Part shown: positions 55,092 to 64,000 of the stretch, piece by piece
How the letters are laid out: the number at the start of each line of letters is the position of its first letter
How positions within the stretch are numbered: position 1 is the first letter of the stretch
Assembly: GCA_051294375.1 (NCBI GenBank)
Contig: CM119268.1
Span: 9,990,370-10,054,369 of the forward strand
Source of the DNA: Paraspadella gotoi
Lineage: Eukaryota; Chaetognatha
Direction of reading: 5' to 3'
DNA: 64,000 nucleotides
The notes under the pieces: model-generated
Seen by the model: the letters and a program-made list of their open reading frames with translations, nothing else
Database searches by the model: none
What the model was told of the DNA's origin: nothing
Made by a program: the position numbers and the translations under genes

Positions 55092-56566
55092 TCAATCGTC
55101 CTTGCAGGTACTTAACGCCATCTCCGCCTCTTCCTTGAGCTCGTTCAAGGTGATGTCCATCTTCTCTCTAGCGAAGTCGTTGATCTCTAGTCCTTGGACG
55201 ACTTTCCAGTGGCCGTTAGAGATGCTCACCGGAAACGAGTACATCGTTCCTTATAATTTTTTTTAAAACGTTATTAACTTATTATAAAATAATTCTATGA
55301 ATGATGCTCGAATACCTTTCGGAATATCGTAGCTTCCGTCAGAGGAAACGGCCATGGACACAAACCTTCCTTCCCCGGTCCCAAAATGCCAATCTCTAAA
55401 GATGGAAGTATTACAAGTATTATTCATTAATATTTAATATTTGGCAAAGGAAAAGCATATTTCTAACCGAACATGGTCGCAAATGGCTTTAGCGGCGGAC
55501 ATAGCGGAGGAGAGTTTTCGAGCTTTGATCACCGCGCCGCCGCGTTGCTGGACGATCTCGATGAACTCGTGCTTGAGCCAGGAATCGTCCTACGTGTGAA
55601 TGGTATACATGAATGAATGAATGAATGAATGAATGAATGAATGAAGGAATGAATAATAAAAAGAAAGGAAAAAAATAAAGACAAAATTCATACCTTCAAC
55701 GAATCGACAGCCTTGACGACCTTTCCCTCTTCCTCCTCGACGATAGCGTGAAACCCGTCCGGGAACTGCGTCGACGAGTGGTTGCCCCAGATGACGACGT
55801 TGGCAACACGATCGTTGCGTTTGTTGAGCCGCATCGCGATTTGCGCCTGAGCACGATTTTGATCCAAACGGGTGAGGGCGCTGAAGTTGTCCTCGGGAAT
55901 AGAGGGCGCGTATTTGCGGCAGATGAAGGCGTTAGTGTTGGCAGGGTTGCCTGCGAGAGATAGGGAAAAAAGGGAGAAAGATGAAATCACATTCGCCAAA
56001 GCAAAAAAAATTGAAAAATTATTATCCTCGAATTCGTGTTCTCACCAACGACGAGGACCTTAACGGTCTTTTTGGCGTATTTGTCGATATTTTGACCCTG
56101 CGACTTGAAAATCTTGACGTTGGCCGCTAAGAGGTCTTTTCGTTCCATTCCCTCACGACGCGGCATGGCGCCTACGAGCAACGCGTAGTCGATTCCAGCG
56201 AAAGCCTGATAAAAAAACAAGATTAAAGGATAAGTACGAGAGTGTGGGAGAAACGAATGTCGTACCTCTTCCTCTTTGCAAGTGGCTACCACGTCGACCA
56301 GCAATGGCAACGCGGAATCCTGCAATTCCATTACAACTCCGTCCACAATGCCCATGCAAGGTGCAATGTCGAGGAGGTGCAGAATGATTGGTTGGGACTG
56401 AAAAATTATCAATTATTACATAATATACAAATAAATTTCAAATAATCAGTCAACCAGCAATGCTTACCGATCCAAACACATCTCCCTTGGCGAGAGAATA
56501 CAGCAGGGAGTAGGCGATCTGTCCGGCGGCGCCGGAGACGCAAACTTTCAGCGGATTGGACTCCAT
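55092..56566 (-). CDS. MDH1: Cytosolic malate dehydrogenase
   Basis: Interconverts malate and oxaloacetate with NAD. Exons: 56566-56468, 56397-56266, 56205-56046, 55950-55694, 55589-55468, 55395-55316, 55249-55092; 335 aa (human MDH1 334). Seen: the Rossmann loop [20 protein letters not shown], the substrate-binding [24 protein letters not shown], the active-site [12 protein letters not shown], and [15 protein letters not shown]. The N-terminus has no transit peptide, supporting the cytosolic form. A GAAT tetranucleotide run sits in intron 4. Confidence 0.96.
55611..55654. repeat. (GAAT)n microsatellite in MDH1 intron 4
   Basis: About ten tandem GAAT units with one change near the end, between MDH1 exons 4 and 5. 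Confidence 0.95.
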
Positions 56567-56798
56567 TTTCGCGACTCGTTTTAAGCGGGAATGAAATCGA
56601 AAGGGAAGCAAAGCAATTCCACACGGAACTACAAAATTGCGATTTAATACCGGCAAGAGAAAAAAGAAAACGGGATTTTAAACATGAAACGAAGACCCTC
56701 TCTCTCGTTTATGAAATGCGATTATGCGAACGAAGAACAAGATAAACCGCTGATTTAAATCACAAAAACTTGTTTTGAAAAAGTTTGGAATTATTTGA

Positions 56799-57631
56799 CT
56801 AGTTCAAGAACTTGAGGTTCCCCAGCGAAGGCATGTCGGGCAATTTGATGTCCTTTATCTTCTGCGGGATGTTCATCTCCTTGACGGCGGAGACAGCCTT
56901 GGCAGGTGCGCCAGCCAAACCGGCTTCGTTCTGCAAAAAGGAAGGCGCTTTTAAAACAACTTAATTAATATGAAAATCGGTTCGAATTATCTCACTTTTT
57001 CCAGCTTATTTTGGTCTTCTATTCGTTGGATGACTTCGTTCATGTTCGTCTCCAATACCATGCCGCCCATGACGATTTCTTGGAGAATATAGTGTACCTT
57101 GTCCACGTGGAAAATAAGGTCCAACTCGCAGACATTCTCGAAACATCTATCCAACGTCTCCACGAAAACCTTAAAGAGTTGGCGGGAAAAAAGTATTTTT
57201 AACAACCAAACAACCAAAAATCAAGTTTTCCTTCTAAGCACCTGGATTAAATCCAGGATTCCCAATTCGCTTTCGGAGGAGTCGACGCAAAATACAAAGT
57301 AGAGAGTGGCGTAATGGCGGTATATAAGCTTGAAGTCTGAACCGCCAATCAACGTTCCGCCCTCTACAAAAAAAATATATAAATAAAAAAATTCATATTG
57401 ATGAAATGCATAACAAAAGTTAATAACTTAATATACATGAAATTGAATAAAATCAAGAAATGGCACAAACTGTTCTTCACCTAAAAAATTGCAGACAGCG
57501 TCGTCTCTTTTTGACACCAGGTGGAAGGTCTCCCTGATGATCTGTTGCTGCTCTGTCTCGGAATACCAGGTGAAAAACTTGGACAAGCGAGGCTTTCCGT
57601 GGTTATTGAAAACCAGCGTGGCTTTGATCAT
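56799..57631 (-). CDS. AP3S1: AP-3 complex subunit sigma
   Basis: Small subunit of the AP-3 adaptor that sorts cargo to lysosome-related organelles. Exons: 57631-57481, 57363-57242, 57169-56996, 56930-56799; 192 aa (human 193). The longin-fold core is nearly invariant: MIKATLVFNNHGKPRLSKF, QQQIIRETFHLVSKRD, SELGILDLIQVFVETLD, NVCELDLIFHVDKVHYIL and MGGMVLETNMNEV. The sigma-3-specific C-terminal tail is present (LAGAPAKAVSAVKEMNIP). Invertebrates usually have one copy, so AP3S1 versus AP3S2 has no meaning here. Confidence 0.96.
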
Positions 57632-57874
57632 CGTTGTTGTATTGAGTAAACGTGTCGAACGAGGTATAAGCGCGAAGACGGAATGGAGTTACTAACAATT
57701 TCTCTAGATGACCTGATCATTCGGTCGTTCTCTTCATCAAACAATCTTCATTCATCTTGGTATAAGGTAGCATCTGCATTAATTAGAAAATAGAACAAAA
57801 ATAATCACAAAAAGGAAAATTTAACCAGCTCTAAAAAGAGCCCTTGTTTTTTTTTGGACATTTTGTATTGCTAT

Positions 57875-58912
<1,038 letters not shown>

Positions 58913-58991
58913 TCGGATTAAAGTGCCAGATTGCAAAAAAAAAAAAACCAACAAATAACTGCAACGAAAAGAAGCAAAAAACGAGCTTTTC

Positions 58992-60288
58992 TCAAAGAAC
59001 ACGATAAACGTGGAAATCTTCTAGTTCGTCCCGCCGGAAGTCCAGGTTAAAACCAGCAACTGTAGTTTCTAATAGTCGATGCAAGCTTTCTCCGATCCTG
59101 GGAGTCACGTCCTTGACCCAGGATCTCGTCTTTGTTTCTAAACCGAGCGCCGAAAGGGAGATTTCGAGGGACGGGCAAGTGACCAAAATTGCGGATCGCT
59201 TGACAGTCGTCATTAGAAAATCCCACGACGACCCTGACAAATGTAACCCAAATTTAAATGGTTAACCACTAATTTTTGATTTTATCTGAAATGCCATTCC
59301 GTACTTCGATCTTCAACAGGCGCGAAATATTCAAAGACGTTGTGTAAAACTATGACGTCGCTATCGGAGACGATGTCCACGCAATCCTTAACGTCGGCGC
59401 AGACGATTGAAACTCGACGGGAGACGTCAGGGTGAAGAAACTCGCCGAGGACGCGCCGTTGGAGGGCGCAGAGATCGGAATTGATTTCGACGCCGACGAT
59501 GGATGAGAACGAAGACGATAGGACGGCAGCGCCAAAAAGAAAAGGACCGAAACGAGAACCAACGTCGAGAAAGCGGAGCTTGGAAGAAGGGAGAGACTGG
59601 GACTGCGTTCGATCGAAAATTAAACGTTAATGCCTCATTTAGTTCCTTAAACGTTCGCGATTCAATATTTATACCTCCAAAGTCACCGGCAGCAAACAGG
59701 TTAAGACAAACTTGACCTGCTCCACCGATGCCGAATGTGATATAAAGTCAAGGGGAACAACCTCCCTGGTGAATTTAATACATAGAGAAAGAAAATTGAA
59801 AGATTGCAAAAGATAAATTGAAAAAAAAAATGGAGCGAACCTAGATCCGCAGCTGCGACAAAAATTGCGGGAAAACTTTCCAGATTCGACGAGATCGTCG
59901 ATGGCGTCGTCGTCGTAAAGAAATGCGTCCACATGGACGGAAGTCGATGGGTCAATCTCTGGGACCAAAGACGAAAAGTATAATCCAGGGTTCAACTGGA
60001 CCTGTATTTGTATTCCTTACCAACGCAATTTGGCGCAACAACAGATTCTGATTGCAAAACGGCCTCCATTGGAACCTTGTCCCTGATGTCGTCGGCGATG
60101 GCGCGCATAATCGCTTCCCCATTTGCTATCGCTCCTGAATCGGCGTCGACGATCGGAAACTCGTCCCCTATCCAAGTTAGGAAGTCGATCCGATCTCTCT
60201 CGTCCAAATATTTTAAAAGGTTGACAAATTCACGTTTTAATTTATCAATAGGCAATGTCTCTCTTCCAATTTTTTCTTCGTTTTCCAT
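58992..60288 (-). CDS. Putative class I SAM-dependent methyltransferase
   Basis: Exons: 60288-60021, 59958-59841, 59765-59675, 59602-59305, 59233-58992; about 338 aa. The N-terminal half is helical and acidic with FLTWIGDEFPIVDADSG and a CRSCGS pair. The C-terminal half has a methyltransferase-like motif I (LRFLDVGSRFGPFLFGA), an acidic residue after the next strand (IVGVEIN) and later strands (VSIVCADVKD, DVIVLHNVFEYF). No target motif is recognised. Intron 1 was placed with GTAAGG..CCCAG (62 bp); alternatives nearby break phase. In-frame ATGs at 60303 and 60288 compete. I do not know the family name. Confidence 0.65.
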
Positions 60289-60403
60289 GACTTGCAGTAA
60301 CAAAAACTTTGTTTATCACATTAAAACGATGGCTAACGGAGAAAAACAAAAAAATCAACAAAAGCATTCTCAACTATGATGTCCGTCTCATTTCTATACT
60401 ATA

Positions 60404-61963
60404 TCAAGTTTTGGCCGCAAAAGAAATGGAAGGATGAGCAAAGTCGAAAAGGGTCTCGTCGAAGATATCGCCGTTCGCGTCAGGTTCCTGCAATGAGGGC
60501 GTTGATCCTTCGACAAAGGTTGGCAACGGCGGATGAGAAGTCGCAGAGACGCGCGACTCTTGATCGAAGTGCGTCGAATCGAAGATGCGCACGATCGCGT
60601 GAGGTGGACCGGGAGTGGAACCCTGCGAAAATATAATAACTCCCCCTTATTTAATATCTAACCCAATTCATAACTTTTGAACATTTTGGGTTAAACAAAT
60701 GTAAACAAAATCTTACGTGAACGTAAATAACGTTGTATTTGGTGTTAATCCTAAGTATCTTGAGATTAAAGGCGAGTCGCCACTCGTTCCCCATGTGGCC
60801 CGGTAACTTCTTTCCCCGGTGCACCCTCGCCTTACTTATTCCAAACCCAATGTTGCCAGGTTTTCGATGGAACTTGGTACAACCGTGAGTCGCCGGTCCG
60901 CCTTTAAAATTATTATCGTATGAATACTAAGGTTTTTATAAATGAAACCGGGAATAACATATAATCTGGAAACCTACCAGCAAATCCCCATCGGATCATG
61001 ACGCCCTCGAAGCCGTGACCAATGGTTCGAGCCTCGGCGATGACGTGGTCGCCGACGCGAAAGTGACGTGCTGTCAACTCTGTGCCGGGCTGAAACAAAA
61101 GATCAATAAATGTCGGCTTTAACAAGAATACCTACTTTCAATGGGATGGAACCTTGATTGCGGCGTTTGGGGTGACGAAAAACCGCGTTAGCCTTCGTTT
61201 CGGAAGGACGCCGGCCTTTTCAAAAAGGCCCGTGTATTCTTTGCTGAAACGTTGCGGATCACAGCTGAGAGCGCCGACCGTCTGAACGCCAAACTTGCCG
61301 CGTTTATCTGAGATTTATCATAACTCATCAGTTTCGAGTTTTGACAAAAGAGGATGATAAAACATTTTAAGTCCCAACAATACCTTGTAGCTTTTGCAAA
61401 GGCACCTTGGCTATCCTTTTGTACTTATGATAACTGAATTGTTGATCCCACTCCTCGGGCGATGTGTAATTGATAACGTGACAATCTAAGACTTGAAACA
61501 TAGTGCAGGAAATTCGTTGTCCGTCTTTGAGCCACTGAGGAACGACGCCGATTTTGAGCGCCAAGACGCCGCAGCGCCTTGTCCCTCGATCCTCGATCCA
61601 CGGTTGAGCCTCCCAGGGTGCATCCTTGAGCGGACTCTCGCGGACGCCCGCCCCCTGATTATATTCCTCACGAAGAAAGTCCTGTACAAAGTCTTTACTC
61701 TCTAGGGTCAAATTTTGATCGTAGCCGAAGTGCCTCGTGTGTTTGTCGACCCACCACTCCTTGGCTCTCGTGGATCTGCTTTTTCGCGGTCGACCAATCC
61801 TGGCGCTGCTGCCGCGCATCCGCCGCCATCGACGCGACTCAGCCAAGTTCAAATTGGCAAAAACGGGGATAAAAGAGTCAATAGAAGCCAAGGGCGTAGA
61901 AGGATACGCGGAGGGAAACGAGAGAAATTTTGGAGACACTGTGTTCACGATGTGGCGAAGCAT
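60404..61963 (-). CDS. MRPL3: Mitochondrial ribosomal protein uL3m
   Basis: Large-subunit mitoribosome protein. Exons: 61963-61384, 61307-61153, 61089-60978, 60901-60717, 60622-60404; 416 aa (human 348). An Arg/Ser-rich N-terminus fits a mitochondrial presequence. Family blocks: [95 protein letters not shown] and YNVIYVHGSTPG. The tail is longer than in human and acidic. Confidence 0.94.
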
Positions 61964-62230
61964 GCTGATAAAATAGTTGTCTAAAGGAATAATGTAAGAG
62001 AGCTAAATGGTCCTAAAAGTGAATTCGTGAAATGAGAGCATGAAATGACACAGGAACAGAATTTATGACAGGTCGATGTCAATACGACAATATTAATGAA
62101 CTCGATCTCATTCTTGGTTGAATCAAAAGTTCCTACCTTATAATAATATAACAGAAAAGTAAAAATAAGACTGCATTATCGCGATGAATATTAAAGAGAA
62201 AAGGGGCACATATTGCAGGCTCGTTTTTTA

Positions 62231-63176
62231 TCACTTTTTCCGCGCCTTGATAATCCGCAACATCCGACGATCCGGTTCTAAATCTGCTCGCGTCATTAAA
62301 GTTTGATTATTGCAAGACGGGACTGGACATCGAAACTCTCCCCTAAATCGAAAAAATATTTAAGAGGATAAAAATATTTAGGGAAAAAATCTCAACTACA
62401 TTCTCAGACGAATGCAAAAAACCTGACCTTTGAGCGAGAAGAATATCGACGCCTTGTTCGTCGTAAGTGTGATGGCAAATCTTGTTCTTTAATGGATTGG
62501 CAAATGGTTTTCTGTTGACAAAAAAGAAAAAGAAATAAAAATAGCGATAAACGTGTAACAGCCTCAACGTATACCAAAAGCCACCTCGTGATCGGGCAAT
62601 TGATGTTAGTTTCTTCCTGCGTCACCAACATGTCATCGTCGTCGTCATCATCGTCTGAATCGTTTACGTTCGCGTTTTGTCGGTTTTCCGGGGCGAGGAC
62701 TTCTTTAACCTGTTTTTGAAAACCTCGACTTCTTCTAGAGAGCGCTTGCGAAGTGATAAAAAAAATCAAAGTTTGAAATTTTAAACCTTTTCGATGAATT
62801 CCCGCCAGGCTGCCGTCTTTTTCAATTGCTTAGTCTCTGGTCCCTCTCCGCTCAGAACTTGTTGGAACTTGGGTCCAAGCAGGGCTTCCAAGTCGGTGTC
62901 CTCGTCGATCTCGTCCCGTTGCGCCAAGTCCCGCGCGGTCTCGACAACGCTCGTCAATTTCTCGCACTCGTCCTCGAATCGAACCCAATCGAGCATCTGC
63001 CGCTTGACCGCTTCGAACACTTCCTTCAGGGATTCTTCCTCCAGCATCTCTTCGGCGACGTCCTCGGCAAGTTGCGTGGTCAAGTCCCTCCCTTGCTTAG
63101 AGATGCTCAACGGGCGAGTGAGGGTACTTCTGGCTTGCATAATTGTGCTGTCTGTGAAATTTATCTGTTTTTCCAT
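62231..63176 (-). CDS. NSMCE2: NSMCE2 (MMS21/NSE2): SUMO ligase of the SMC5/6 complex
   Basis: SP-RING E3 SUMO ligase docked on SMC5. Exons: 63176-62787, 62709-62585, 62511-62428, 62342-62231; 236 aa (human 247). The N-terminal half is a long charged helix for SMC5 binding (LAEDVAEEMLEEESLKEVFE). An Asp run (8 in a row) precedes the SP-RING: NCPITRKPF ... PLKNKICHHTYDEQGV ... RCPVPSCNN, with Cys/His at the expected spacing, then DLEPDRRMLRI as in the family. The start at 63176 gives the full helix. SLF1, a partner of the same complex, is in this window at 22-28 kb. Confidence 0.92.
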
Positions 63177-63497
63177 GGCTCAGAAAAAAGTTACATACGA
63201 CGAGATTTAGTTCTTTGTGTGAAATGAACCTGTTGAAAAGTAACTACCGATAAAAAAGCAAATATAAACCATCATTGGTGAAGAAAGCTTAAATAATAAA
63301 AACTACGAAGACTATACCAGCATATCAAAAAGGAAAGTAATAATAAAACCGAGGAAACTTGTCTATTTTCGATAATTCATAATTAAAATTATTCATTAAA
63401 AAAAAAAAACTCGAAAATGGACGGACTTTTTCGACATTATAATAAGCGATTGAATTTTTATTCGACAAAAATAAAATTTAGGAGTTTTAAAAGGCAA

Positions 63498-64000
63498 TCA
63501 AACGGACCCGAACTCATTCATCCACTGCTCGTATTTTTCCAGGTCGTTCCGTGACACAGATTTATTGATCTTCGTCAAAGCTTCGTCAAAATCTGCGGCC
63601 GACGTTGGGAGGTCGAGTTGTTCTTTGGACAATTTACGGATATCGTCGCGACGTAAACCTTGAATTCGACGCCTCATGCTCTGTAAATAGGAGAAGGAAT
63701 TTAAACAAATATGTTGAATTTGATATATCAAAATAATTAGAACTTGAGTTCCTCTCCTTCCAATCACCTGCATTGCGGCGTCTCTGCAAACGTTGGTTAT
63801 ATCAGCTCCCGAGTACCCATCAAGTTTTTTAGCGATTTCCTCCATGTTAACATCTTCACCCAATTTAACCTTCATCAAAATTAATGAAAGTTTCTTATCA
63901 TTGAATTTTTTTTTTCCCCGTTTCATTACAAATGATAATTGTAATATTGTAATTGCTCAAGCTCGAGACTCACGTCCTTGAGATTAATCTTTAGAAGAGC
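63498..64000 (-). CDS. Katanin p60 ATPase (C-terminal part; gene runs off the window)
   Basis: AAA ATPase that severs microtubules. Visible exons: 64000-63974 (partial), 63869-63768, 63680-63498. They encode ALLKINLKD, then KLGEDVNMEEIAKKLDGYSG and ADITNVCRDAAMQ (the end of the AAA small domain), then SMRRRIQGLRRDDIRKLSKE and the C-terminal helix ending YEQWMNEFGSV. Both KATNA1 and KATNAL1 end this way (EKWMVEFGS-like); INLKD and the tail lean to KATNAL1. The rest, including Walker motifs, lies beyond the window edge. Confidence 0.93.

Noticed and set aside
59958-60021. A 19-bp intron in the methyltransferase gene
   Set aside because: GTAAGG..TACAG would be too short and breaks phase; the 62-bp alternative ending CCCAG keeps frame and fits local intron sizes.

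Overview
This is nuclear DNA from an intron-bearing animal with a compact genome. Most introns are about 50-120 bp with GT..AG ends, genes lie 80-600 bp apart, and intergenic DNA is AT-rich. The gene content is metazoan: sigma-1 receptor, CHFR, DNA polymerase lambda, E3-binding protein PDHX, a prenylated G-protein gamma subunit, GNPTG, SLF1 and CYP20. An Egghead/BRE-3-type mannosyltransferase, absent from vertebrates, points to an invertebrate. Gene density and intron size recall sponges such as homoscleromorphs, but that is a guess. All gene models were built by eye: splice sites were chosen so that phase is kept across every junction and the joined protein matches the named family. Exon coordinates are in each entry.

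Layout. 1-10.4 kb: TRAPPC12 (+), whose fifth intron (1633-9072) holds five complete minus-strand genes: a HINT3-like protein, two tandem mercaptopyruvate sulfurtransferase paralogues (one without its catalytic cysteine), LSG1 and RPS19. 10.5-12.7 kb: POLL (-). 13-19.4 kb: PDHX (-), with a repeat-rich, gapped 4-kb intron that also carries a complete G-gamma gene (+). 19.7-28.3 kb: GNPTG, TOMM20 and SLF1 (all -). 29.9-35 kb: Egghead-like glycosyltransferase (-) with a 3-kb intron containing a fold-back DNA element. 35.2-40.5 kb: CHFR, RPS29, an unresolved coding stretch and SIGMAR1 (all -). 41.1-49.2 kb: STT3A (-), whose introns host two more membrane-protein genes, one on each strand. 49.4-64 kb: a dense head-to-tail minus-strand run of CYP20-like P450, ALKBH3, NAT8-like acetyltransferase, MDH1, AP3S, an SDR, a methyltransferase-like gene, MRPL3, NSMCE2 and the 3' end of a katanin p60 gene.

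There is no operon logic in the bacterial sense, but themes recur. Genome maintenance: POLL, SLF1, NSMCE2, ALKBH3, CHFR. Secretory-pathway glycosylation: STT3A, GNPTG, Egghead. Ribosomes: RPS19, RPS29, LSG1, MRPL3. Mitochondria and sulfur/carbon metabolism: PDHX, TOMM20, MPST. The most unusual features are the heavy gene-in-intron nesting (eight complete genes inside introns of three hosts), enzyme-like proteins missing key catalytic residues (second MPST, CYP20), a PDHX with two lipoyl domains, and three GC-AG introns.

No CRISPR array, prokaryotic gene, rRNA or confident tRNA was seen. I did not recognise one large self-contained new system; the nested-gene architecture and the degenerate enzymes are the best leads.
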